The translations under genes and the position numbers were made by a program. The notes under the pieces are model-generated. The model was not told the DNA's origin. It saw only the letters and a program-made list of their open reading frames with translations, and searched no databases. From the NCBI GenBank assembly GCA_965205995.1, contig OZ242200.1, positions 1,922,001 through 1,986,000 of the forward strand: a DNA stretch of 64,000 nt, written 5' to 3'. This document shows, piece by piece, positions 52,514 to 64,000 of this stretch. Position 1 is the first letter of the stretch. Each line of letters starts with the position of its first letter. This stretch comes from MPNO01 sp965205995 (GTDB taxonomy: Bacteria > Pseudomonadota > Alphaproteobacteria > MPNO01).

Positions 52514-53710
52514 CTATTCGTTGCCGGCACCGGGTCTGTAGCAGATCGCATCGACCTCCACCTTCATGCCGTGCACGGCAAGACGATTGGCGCCGAACAG
52601 GGTGCTTGCCGGCCTGTGGGGTCCGAAATATTTCCTGCGTACCGCGTCCAGCTGCTGCCGTTCGTCGCAATTGTCCATGTATGCCGTAACCTTGGCGACG
52701 TCTTCGAAACCGAAGCCGGCCTCGGCCATGATGCGTTGGATGTTGTCGTGCATCTGCGTGGCCTGGGCGGTCATCGTATCGCCGGGCAGGTTGAAGTCGC
52801 CGTCGAACGGGCCCTGGCCGGAGACAAAGAGAAAATCGCCGGCTTGCACGGCGTCGGTATAGTGGCTGATCGGTTCGTGAATGCCGGGGGCGCGAATTTC
52901 CTTCTTCGGCGGGGCGCCGTCGCTCGGCTTGTAGGCGATCGCCTCGATTTCGTGGTTCATCCCTGGAATCGCGAGCCGTCGGACTCCGAACAAGGTGCTG
53001 CAGGGCCGGCTGTCGCCGAAGAATTGCTTGCGCGCGACATTGATCCTTGACCGGTCCCACACGTTCTCCAGGTAACAGACGACCTTGCACACGTCGTCGA
53101 AACCCATGCCCGCGGCATCGAGCATGACCTCCATGTTTTCAAGCGTCTTGAAGGCCTGTTTCCCGGGGTCGCCAAAGAACACCGTGCTGCCATCCGCACC
53201 GACCGGGCCGGTACCCGAAATAAAGGCGTAGTCGCCGCATTTCACCACATCGGTGTAGTGGCTGGGCGGTTCGAAGAGGCTTTCGCAACGGATTTCTTCT
53301 TTCGGCGGCCCGCCGTTCCTGGGCTTGTAGGCAATGCACTCAATTTCCAGCAACATGCCCGGAAGCGCGAGATGCCCGACACCGACCCGGGTGCTGCCGG
53401 GATAAGCGTCGCCATGAAAGTCGATACGGACCGGATTGATCCTGGGTCCGTCATACACCTCTTCCATCAACACCTTGAAGTAGACGACATCCCTGGGCGA
53501 CATATCGGCCGCCGACAGCATGCGGTCGATATTGGCGCAGGTCGCCTCGCACTGCTTGACCACATCGCCTTCGCCGATCAGGGTCCCGTCCTTGTCATAC
53601 GGGCCCGCCCCCGACATGTAGAGGAAGTCGCCACACAGTACCGCATCGGTGTAGTGGCTTATCGGCTCCATCATATCGTCGAGACGGATCTCTTTTCGCG
53701 GTGCTGCCAC
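52514..53710 (-). CDS. Triple RidA/YjgF-domain fusion protein
   Basis: A 398-residue protein made of three consecutive Rid domains (about 1-133, 134-265, 266-398), each opening with a variant of KEIR...EPISHYTDAV..GDFLY.SG.GP. Free RidA proteins are about 130 residues and form trimers, so this fusion may be a covalent trimer. The arginine that deaminates reactive imines in classical RidA (PARSCVEV) is replaced in all three: PGSTRVGV, PCSTLFGV and PASTLFGA. It therefore belongs with the non-archetypal Rid subfamilies whose reactions are mostly unknown. It is divergent from an enol-lactonase-like gene across a conspicuous dyad. Confidence 0.88.
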   Translation of the reverse strand: MAAPRKEIRLDDMMEPISHYTDAVLCGDFLYMSGAGPYDKDGTLIGEGDVVKQCEATCANIDRMLSAADMSPRDVVYFKVLMEEVYDGPRINPVRIDFHGDAYPGSTRVGVGHLALPGMLLEIECIAYKPRNGGPPKEEIRCESLFEPPSHYTDVVKCGDYAFISGTGPVGADGSTVFFGDPGKQAFKTLENMEVMLDAAGMGFDDVCKVVCYLENVWDRSRINVARKQFFGDSRPCSTLFGVRRLAIPGMNHEIEAIAYKPSDGAPPKKEIRAPGIHEPISHYTDAVQAGDFLFVSGQGPFDGDFNLPGDTMTAQATQMHDNIQRIMAEAGFGFEDVAKVTAYMDNCDERQQLDAVRRKYFGPHRPASTLFGANRLAVHGMKVEVDAICYRPGAGNE

Positions 53711-53769
53711 GGCTTCCTCCGCTGCGCGATGTCCAATCCGGGACTTCCGATATGGAACCCTTCAGGCCG

Positions 53770-53796
53770 GTTGAGCGTTGCGCAAAATCGCTCAAC
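53770..53796. promoter_or_regulatory. 27-bp dyad GTTGAGCG-N11-CGCTCAAC, probable operator
   Basis: Perfect 8-bp inverted repeats flank 11 bases that themselves contain the palindrome TTGCGCAA (53778-53785). It lies in the 291-bp region between the divergent RidA fusion (start 53710) and the alpha/beta hydrolase (start 54002). The T-N11-A-like spacing is compatible with LysR- or IclR-type regulators, which commonly control pca-type genes; no such regulator is in this window. A frame at 53778-54005 ends in an ATGA overlap with the hydrolase start, but I do not recognise its product. Confidence 0.45.
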
Positions 53797-54001
53797 GCGC
53801 AATCCCGGTGGCGGATGGCGACGGCTCAAGCCCTCGACACTTTCAAGCGGGATCGGACGCGGCCCACGCCGACGGTCATCTGGCTGCAGTGTTGGGCGCA
53901 AACGTCGCCGCCAAAAGCGATCGGCTTGCCCGCCGAACTATTCTGGGCCACGCTCGACTGTGTCGGGCAGCGGCCGCTGCCACCGAACTTCTGGGGACCA
54001 T

Positions 54002-54868
54002 ATGATCGTTATCGCGAACGGCATCCGTTTCAACTGTGAAATCGGCGGGCGGGAGGGAGCTCCATGGCTCACGTTCAGCAACTCGCTGGCGACCGATTTC
54101 ACGATGTGGGACGAACAGGTACGGGCTTTCGCGGGAGACTATCGAATTTTGAGGTATGACACGCGAGGGCATGGCGGCAGCACGGCGGGAACCGAACCGT
54201 ACAGCCTCGATATGCTTGCCGACGACGTCATCGCGATCTGGGATAAAATTGGCATCGACCGGAGCCATGTTGTCGGCCTCTCGATCGGCGCGATGACTGC
54301 GGTGGGTCTTGCGCTCAGCCATGCCGGACGCCTCAACCGCGTCGTGGTCGCCAACGCCCGGCCGGACAACCCGCCCGAACTGCGCAGCGCCCGCGAACGA
54401 CGACTCCCGGCGGTCGAGCGCGACGGCTTGTCGGGATTGGCGGAACCCACTGTCGAACGTTGGTGCAGCAACGCCTTCCGAGCGTCGAACCCCGATGCGG
54501 CGAAGAGACTCGCAGCGATGGTCAGTGGCACCTCGGTCACGGGTTATGTTGGCTGCGTGCGCGCCTTGCTGGGTCTCGACTACCAGCAGCGGCTGCAAGA
54601 GATCGGCGCTCCGATGCTGTTCATCTCCGGCGGAGAAGACGCCGGGGTCCCCACCGATGTGATGCGCAAGATGCACGAGGCGGTGCGAGGCTCGCAATTC
54701 GTCGAGATCGCCCGAGCAGGTCACATCTCAAACATCGAGCAACCGGCAGAATTTAACAAAGCCGTTCGAAAATTTCTTTCAGCGCCTTCGAGCGGTCGTC
54801 TCCACCCGCGCGTGACCGAGCAGACATCCGAGCGTCGGAAGACTTGCGCCGAGCGCGGACGCCCTTGA
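54002..54868 (+). CDS. Alpha/beta hydrolase, 3-oxoadipate enol-lactonase-like
   Basis: A 288-residue alpha/beta hydrolase close to PcaD. The opening IANGIRFNCEIGGREGAPWL, the strand FSNSLATDFTMWDEQV, YDTRGHGGS, the nucleophile elbow VGLSIGAMTA (Ser94), the acid in FISGGEDAGVPTD and the histidine in RAGHISNIEQP are all family features. The final 30 residues (after VRKFLSAP) are not part of the fold and look like read-through. The ATG follows CTGGGGACC. No pcaC or pcaB gene is adjacent, so hydrolysis of another ester or lactone is possible. Confidence 0.83.
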   Translation: MIVIANGIRFNCEIGGREGAPWLTFSNSLATDFTMWDEQVRAFAGDYRILRYDTRGHGGSTAGTEPYSLDMLADDVIAIWDKIGIDRSHVVGLSIGAMTAVGLALSHAGRLNRVVVANARPDNPPELRSARERRLPAVERDGLSGLAEPTVERWCSNAFRASNPDAAKRLAAMVSGTSVTGYVGCVRALLGLDYQQRLQEIGAPMLFISGGEDAGVPTDVMRKMHEAVRGSQFVEIARAGHISNIEQPAEFNKAVRKFLSAPSSGRLHPRVTEQTSERRKTCAERGRP

Positions 54869-55488
54869 AGCACAAGAATGTCGGCGGTCGTGAAGCCGCA
54901 TGTCCGGCGCGACGCCGCCCGAGACGCGCGGCGGCGGCGCGAAACATCTCCTCGGCGGTCGCGAACGGCGCGCTGCCGACCAGGTGGACTTTCCTGCCTT
55001 CGCCCGTCCCGCTCATGCCTCGATCCTTCCGCCGCCCGAGCCGCCGCCGGCGCCCTGCCGGCAACGCCCGGGTTCTAACGCCCTTGCGGCGACGCAGCAA
55101 CGCAAGGCCCAACATCCGAGGGCCGGTCACGGCAAGCCGAGGCTGGCGGTCGAGGTTGCGTCCGATGGCGAATTCCACGGGTTGTGGTAGACTACAGTGC
55201 TTGCAGCGGGCCGCGTCGCCGATGGGGTTGCCCGCCGCCTGAAGCACCGCCAAGCCGGCTCCCTGCTTGCGTTCGCGATCGCGGATACGTCCGCCGCCAA
55301 GCGGGCCGAGGTGACGACCCTCATGAACAGCGATGCCACGGGTCTGGACAGGAAAGACCGCCAGTCCTACGAACCGCTGGCGGGCCTTGGGGTGGCAGGC
55401 ATTCGAACCCCTCGCGCGGCTTGGGGCCGCATGGAGAAGTAGGCTGGAAGGCAACGCGGACGATGTGCGGGAGGGCGCGAATCAATTG
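54869..55488. other. 620-bp stretch without an intact gene
   Basis: Very GC-rich, with many overlapping open frames that show no family features. The only recognisable content is a reverse-strand gene fragment at 54912-55016 (listed separately). The end carries the GGGAGGG ribosome-binding site of the following gene. Confidence 0.6.
54912..55016 (-). pseudogene. N-terminal fragment of a methionine-synthase-II-like (MetE C-terminal-fold) hypothetical protein
   Basis: Reading from the ATG at 55016, MSGTGEGRKVHLVGSAPFAT then AEEMFRAAAARLGRR resembles the start of a family of cobalamin-independent methionine-synthase-like proteins, whose N-terminus reads roughly HLVGS-PL-AEEVFR. The next expected motif (RIPDGE-GER) is absent in all frames, so only about 35 codons survive. 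I take it as a remnant; the resemblance is from memory and needs a database check. Confidence 0.35.
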
Positions 55489-56259
55489 ATGGCAAAGCCA
55501 TTGGTCGGTGTCATCGGATCCAGATATCTCGTTAACGGTCGTGTCGCCGCACAGTTGGTCGGAGAGGCAAACCTTTGCGCTGTGGCGGATGTCGCCGATG
55601 CCCTGCCCCTGATGTTCGCGGGGGCGCCCGACATCACGGATATCGGGCCGCTGCTGGACGCGGTTGACGGCATCTTGCTTACGGGCGGGCGGGCCAACGT
55701 CCATCCGACCCACTTCAACGTCGAACCCCATCCCAGCCACGAACCCTACGATCAGGGCCGGGATGAGGTGGCGCTGCGGGTGGCGAAGGCCTGCGTCGCA
55801 CGGGGTCTCCCCATCCTGGGCCTCTGTCGCGGTATTCAGGAGATGGCAGTCGCCTTCGGCAGCACGTTGCATCCGGAAATCCGCGAGTTGCCCGGACGGA
55901 TGAACCACCGGGCGACCCGGCTGGAAAACGGGGACATCCATCCCGACCCGGAAGTCGTTTTTGCGGACCGCCACGACGTCCGCCTGGTTTCCGGCGGGGT
56001 CTTCGCGCGACTGTTCGACCGAGAGACGATCCGCGTCAACTCGCTCCATGGCCAGGGCATTCTGCAGCCGGGGGATCGCATCGTCGTCGAGGGGGTGGCA
56101 GAGGACGGCACGATCGAGGCCATCCGAATTGCCGACGCGCCCGGTTTCGCATTGGGCGTCCAGTGGCATGCCGAGCACGATCCGCAAACCAATCCGGTAA
56201 ACCACGCCCTGTTTCGAGCGTTCGGTGCAGCGATCAGGGAATGCAAGCGGGCGCAATGA
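55489..56259 (+). CDS. Class I glutamine amidotransferase-like gamma-glutamyl hydrolase (PuuD-like)
   Basis: A 256-residue stand-alone class I glutamine-amidotransferase domain of the peptidase C26 type, like gamma-glutamyl-gamma-aminobutyrate hydrolase. The nucleophile is Cys113 in LPILGLCRGIQEMAVAFG; the His-Glu pair is in GVQWHAEHDPQTNP; DGILLTGGRANVHPTHF is also characteristic. The ATG at 55489 begins the homology and follows GGGAGGG; the longer frame upstream is not conserved. No gamma-glutamylation genes are adjacent. It sits 169 bp before gltB, which may reflect a shared role in glutamate nitrogen. Confidence 0.87.
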   Translation: MAKPLVGVIGSRYLVNGRVAAQLVGEANLCAVADVADALPLMFAGAPDITDIGPLLDAVDGILLTGGRANVHPTHFNVEPHPSHEPYDQGRDEVALRVAKACVARGLPILGLCRGIQEMAVAFGSTLHPEIRELPGRMNHRATRLENGDIHPDPEVVFADRHDVRLVSGGVFARLFDRETIRVNSLHGQGILQPGDRIVVEGVAEDGTIEAIRIADAPGFALGVQWHAEHDPQTNPVNHALFRAFGAAIRECKRAQ

Positions 56260-56428
56260 AGCGCCGGCGGCCCGATGGACAACCCGAATGCATCTCGGTC
56301 GAGCCGCCGGACTGTCCGAACAGGCGCGGCCAACCTATTTTGCAGGTGCGCCGGGCCGGCCGATCGAGATCGCGAACGGGCCCGGGTAGGCCAATCCCGC
56401 ATCGACCAAGGGGGAATATGGGGTCAGC

Positions 56429-61090
<4,662 letters not shown>

Positions 61091-61093
61091 ACC

Positions 61094-62512
61094 ATGGGGA
61101 AGATCACCGGGTTTCTCGAAATCGACAGGCACGAACAGCGTTACGCGCCGGTCGGCGATCGAATCCGGCATTTCCGCGAGTTCCTGGTCCCGCTGGACAA
61201 GAACACGTTGATGCAGCAAGGCGCGCGATGCATGGATTGCGGTATCCCGTTCTGCCACACCGGCTGCCCGGTCAACAACATCATCCCCGACTGGAATGAC
61301 CTCGTTTACCGCGACCAGTGGCGCGAAGCGATGGAGGCGCTGCACTCGACCAACAACTTCCCCGAATTCACCGGCCGTATCTGCCCGGCGCCGTGCGAGG
61401 AAGCATGCACGCTCAACATCGATGACGCTCCGGTAACGATCAAGTCCATCGAGTGCGCGATCGCCGATCGCGCCTGGCAGGAAGGGTGGGTGGTCCCGGA
61501 CCCGCCTGCGACCAGGACCGGCAAACGCGTCGCCGTCGTCGGATCGGGTCCCGCCGGGATGGCCTGTGCCCAACAACTGGCGCGCGCCGGGCACGCCGTG
61601 ACGCTGTTCGAGAAGAACGCCAAACCGGGCGGGTTGCTCCGATACGGCATTCCCGACTTCAAGATGGAAAAGCACTATATCGACCGGCGTGTCGGCCAAA
61701 TGGAGGCCGAGGGCGTGACGTTCCGCACCGGCGTGAATGTCGGGCTCGACATATCGGCGCAAGACCTCACCCACGATTACGACGCCGTCGTACTGGCGGG
61801 CGGGTCGGAGAAGCCGCGCGACCTGCCGGTCGAGGGAAGGGATTTGCGCGGTGTCGAATTCGCGATGGATTTCCTGCCGCAGCAGAACCGGCGTGTCAGC
61901 GGTGAACCCCTCGGCGATGTGGAAGACATCCTTTCCCAGGGCAAGCATGTCATCGTGGTCGGCGGCGGCGATACGGGCTCCGATTGCATCGGGACGGCGT
62001 TCCGCCAGGGTGCGGTCTCGGTGACGCAGCTCGAGATATTGCCCATGCCGCCCGGGACGCCCGACAAGGCGACCACATGGCCCTTGTGGCCGTTGCGTCT
62101 CCGCACGTCCTCGTCACAGGCGGAAGGCGCCGAGCGCGATTGGAGCGTCGGGACCAAGGGCCTTTCAGGCGCCGGCGGGGCGGTCTCCACCCTTCACGCC
62201 GTCCGGTTGGATGAAAATCTGAAGGAAATCCCCGGAACCGGGTTCGACCTGAAGGCCGAACTTGTGTTGCTGGCGATGGGTTTCGTCCATCCGGTCCATG
62301 ACGGCATGGTTGAGGAATTGGGGGTCGAACTCGACACCCGCGGCAACGTCCTCGCCGATACCGAGAGATACGTCACGTCGCTGCCCAACGTGTTCGCGGC
62401 AGGCGACATGCGCCGGGGCCAGTCACTGGTGGTCTGGGCGATCCGCGAGGGCCGGCAATGCGCCTGCGCCGTGGACGAGTTCCTGATGGGCGAGTCGTCG
62501 CTGCCGCGATGA
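61094..62512 (+). CDS. gltD: Glutamate synthase (NADPH) small subunit
   Basis: A 472-residue small subunit that takes electrons from NADPH through FAD and iron-sulfur centres to GltB. N-terminal cysteines for the 4Fe-4S clusters are in CMDCGIPFCHTGCPVNN and RICPAPCEEACTLN; the FAD motif is VVGSGPAGMACAQQL; the NADPH motif is VIVVGGGDTGSDCIG. The start is just 3 bp after the gltB stop, so the pair is translationally coupled. Length is normal. Confidence 0.97.
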   Translation: MGKITGFLEIDRHEQRYAPVGDRIRHFREFLVPLDKNTLMQQGARCMDCGIPFCHTGCPVNNIIPDWNDLVYRDQWREAMEALHSTNNFPEFTGRICPAPCEEACTLNIDDAPVTIKSIECAIADRAWQEGWVVPDPPATRTGKRVAVVGSGPAGMACAQQLARAGHAVTLFEKNAKPGGLLRYGIPDFKMEKHYIDRRVGQMEAEGVTFRTGVNVGLDISAQDLTHDYDAVVLAGGSEKPRDLPVEGRDLRGVEFAMDFLPQQNRRVSGEPLGDVEDILSQGKHVIVVGGGDTGSDCIGTAFRQGAVSVTQLEILPMPPGTPDKATTWPLWPLRLRTSSSQAEGAERDWSVGTKGLSGAGGAVSTLHAVRLDENLKEIPGTGFDLKAELVLLAMGFVHPVHDGMVEELGVELDTRGNVLADTERYVTSLPNVFAAGDMRRGQSLVVWAIREGRQCACAVDEFLMGESSLPR

Positions 62513-62586
62513 GGCGGAGATGGCATCGGGGGACGGCGGGTTAGGATACCCGGACCATACCCGCGGACTATCCCGATCCGGCCCCG

Positions 62587-62614
62587 CTCCGCGCGCTGGG
62601 TGGAGAGCGCGGAG
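62587..62614 (+). promoter_or_regulatory. 8-bp stem-loop in the leader of the Cys/Met-metabolism gene
   Basis: CTCCGCGC-N12-GCGCGGAG, ending about 6 bp before the AAGGAGAAGGAG ribosome-binding site. It could be an operator or a leader hairpin that limits translation. I see no known SAM- or cobalamin-riboswitch core around it. Confidence 0.4.
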
Positions 62615-62634
62615 GGTGCGAAGGAGAAGGAGCC

Positions 62635-63993
62635 ATGCCAGCCGGGACGACCACGCCTGCCACGCCGTCATCTCCGGACGACGGCCGCGACAGGCCGGTC
62701 GACGGACGCCACCCCGCGCCCAATTATCGCAGCCGGACCATCGGCAATCGCACGCTGCATCCCGAGACGCAGATGATGCGCTACGGCTACGCCCCGGAAC
62801 TTTCCGAGGGCGCGGTCAAGGCGCCGGTGTTTCTCACCTCGACATTCGTGTTCCAGAGCGCCGAGGAGGGTCGTGCGCTGTTCGACCTCACCGCCGGGCG
62901 GAGCAAGCCCCGGCACAGCGACGAATCCTCGCTGGTCTATTCCCGCTTCAACAACCCGAACTTCGAGATGCTCGAGGATCGCGTCGCGCTCTACGAGGGC
63001 GCCGAGGCCGCTTGTGTCTTCGCCAGCGGCATGGCGGCGATTTCGACGTTGTTCTGGGCGTTCCTCCGGCCGGGCGATGTCGTCCTGCATTCGACACCGC
63101 TCTATGGCGGCACCGAAACGCTGATCCTGAACACACTCACCGAATTCGGTATCGTGTCGGTCTCCTGCGCGGACGGGATGGATCGCGCCGCGGTCATGGC
63201 CGCCGCCGACGCCGCGGCGGCCAAGGGTCCGGTTTCGCTTGTCTTCGCCGAAACGCCGGCGAACCCCACCAACAGCCTCGTCGATCTCGGCCTGTTCACC
63301 GAGGCGGTCGAGCGGATCGAGGCGGCACAAGGCAAGCGGCCGGTGCTCGCGGTCGACAATACGCTGCTGGGGCCGCTCTACCAGAAGCCGCTCGCCCACG
63401 GCGCCGATGTGGTCGTCTACTCGCTCACCAAATATGTAGGCGGTCACAGCGATCTGATCGCCGGCGGCGCCGCCGGTTGCCGGCCGACGATCGACGCCAT
63501 GCGCCGCATGCGCGGCGCGCTCGGCACGCAGCTCGACGCCCATAGTTGCTGGATGCTGCTCCGCTCGCTCGAAACCCTGTCGCTGAGGATGGACAAAGCG
63601 AGCCGGAACGCCGATGCCGTGGCAGGGTTTCTCTCCCAACATCCCAAGGTCGAGGCGGTGAACCATCTCGGCCTGATCGACGACTCCGACCCGCGGCACG
63701 CCGTCTACCGACGGCAATGCGAAGGCTCGGGCTCGACCTTTTCCTTCATCGTGACCGGTGGCGAGCGCGCGGCGTTCGACCTGCTCAACAAGCTCCGCGT
63801 GATCAAGCTCGCCGTGAGCCTCGGCGGCACCGAGAGCCTCGCCTGCCATCCGGCATCGACGACCCATTCGGGCGTCGCGGAGGAGACCCGCCTCGCCATC
63901 GGTATTCCCTCCGGCTTGGTCCGCCTCTCGGTTGGCATCGAGCACCCGGACGATCTGATCGCGGATCTCGGTCTGGCTCTCGCGGCCCTCTGA
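62635..63993 (+). CDS. Cys/Met metabolism PLP-dependent enzyme (cystathionine gamma-synthase/methionine gamma-lyase family)
   Basis: A 452-residue fold-type I PLP enzyme. The cofactor lysine is in VVYSLTKYVGGHSDLIAGG near residue 266; LVYSRFNNPNFEMLEDRVAL, CVFASGMAAISTLFWAFLR, FAETPANPTNSLVDL and ESLACHPASTTHSGV are family motifs. The first 45 residues are an extension that the family usually lacks; an internal Met (TLHPETQMMRYGY) marks where homology begins, but the ATG at 62635 has a strong AAGGAGAAGGAG site. Exact activity (gamma-lyase, gamma-synthase or sulfhydrylase) cannot be told. It follows gltD by 122 bp. Confidence 0.88.
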   Translation: MPAGTTTPATPSSPDDGRDRPVDGRHPAPNYRSRTIGNRTLHPETQMMRYGYAPELSEGAVKAPVFLTSTFVFQSAEEGRALFDLTAGRSKPRHSDESSLVYSRFNNPNFEMLEDRVALYEGAEAACVFASGMAAISTLFWAFLRPGDVVLHSTPLYGGTETLILNTLTEFGIVSVSCADGMDRAAVMAAADAAAAKGPVSLVFAETPANPTNSLVDLGLFTEAVERIEAAQGKRPVLAVDNTLLGPLYQKPLAHGADVVVYSLTKYVGGHSDLIAGGAAGCRPTIDAMRRMRGALGTQLDAHSCWMLLRSLETLSLRMDKASRNADAVAGFLSQHPKVEAVNHLGLIDDSDPRHAVYRRQCEGSGSTFSFIVTGGERAAFDLLNKLRVIKLAVSLGGTESLACHPASTTHSGVAEETRLAIGIPSGLVRLSVGIEHPDDLIADLGLALAAL

Positions 63994-64000
63994 TTGGCGT

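Noticed and set aside
53778..54005. Short TTG-initiated frame ending in an ATGA overlap with the enol-lactonase-like gene
   Set aside because: The overlap is suggestive, but the frame starts right after a stop, covers the operator dyad, lacks a ribosome-binding site, and I recognise no family.
55390..55430. tRNA gene suggested by GGCATTCGAACCCC (T-loop-like)
   Set aside because: Neither strand gives a matching 5-bp T-stem, an anticodon arm or a 7-bp acceptor stem around it.
55197..55442. Small open frame reading LAGLGVAGIRTPRAAWG
   Set aside because: The G-IRTP type sequence is a common spurious translation of tRNA-like or GC-rich DNA; no ribosome-binding site or family match.

Overview
The window is GC-rich (roughly two-thirds G+C by eye) and densely packed, with short intergenic gaps and many ATGA overlaps. 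The gene content suggests a metabolically versatile alphaproteobacterium, perhaps a marine or soil Rhodospirillales-like lineage. The reasons are the TRAP carriers, the DUF4170 gene, an ScfR/RamB-type regulator paired with the glyoxylate shunt, HyuAB hydantoinases and Rieske oxygenases. The lineage is inference. I see no rRNA, tRNA, CRISPR array or intact insertion sequence.

Layout. 1-4978: 3' part of a Rieske oxygenase, an SMP-30 lactonase, a reverse-strand MDR dehydrogenase and an acyl-CoA ligase. 5166-8389: a cobalt-type nitrile hydratase whose beta subunit is encoded by two genes, its accessory protein, and a convergent amidase-signature amidase. Together these could take a nitrile to an amide and then an acid, which the nearby ligase might activate. 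8602-13594: hydantoinase A/B, a MOSC protein and a YciI-like protein. 13816-20443: an SDR, an aryl-AMP-ligase-like enzyme, an amidohydrolase broken by a 53-bp duplication, then a TRAP carrier (dctP facing away from dctQM). 20503-29185: a DUF1194 protein, a UbiD decarboxylase, a second TRAP carrier, an orphan molybdenum hydroxylase large subunit and an enoyl-CoA hydratase-like protein. 29239-33367: a second MDR, an M20 amidohydrolase, a hydroxypyruvate isomerase-like protein and a dienelactone hydrolase. 33379-38658 (reverse strand): a chain of two M24-fold proteins, a 5'-truncated TRAP permease, and ring-hydroxylating dioxygenase alpha and beta, mostly joined by 4-bp overlaps.

38932-46899: a frameshifted exported protein, a GltS-domain FMN protein, a tiny metal-binding protein, an acetolactate-synthase-like enzyme, a tyrosine-recombinase remnant, a Baeyer-Villiger-type monooxygenase and an amidohydrolase. 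46933-52313: a divergent ScfR/RamB-like regulator and isocitrate lyase sharing an AT-rich intergenic region with a RamB-like box, then DUF4170 and malate synthase G, making a complete glyoxylate shunt. 52514-56259: a triple RidA-domain fusion, an enol-lactonase-like hydrolase across a 27-bp dyad, a gene-poor stretch with a gene remnant, and a class I glutamine-amidotransferase-like hydrolase. 56429-63993: gltB, gltD and a Cys/Met-metabolism PLP enzyme.

Taken together this is a catabolic region: carriers for organic acids, oxygenases, CoA ligases, hydrolases for nitrile, amide and cyclic-amide nitrogen, a shunt for C2 carbon and GOGAT for ammonium. Three genes are visibly damaged (16265, 35240, 38932), and two more are only remnants. 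Either this lineage is losing genes here or the assembly contains errors; the sequence alone cannot tell which.
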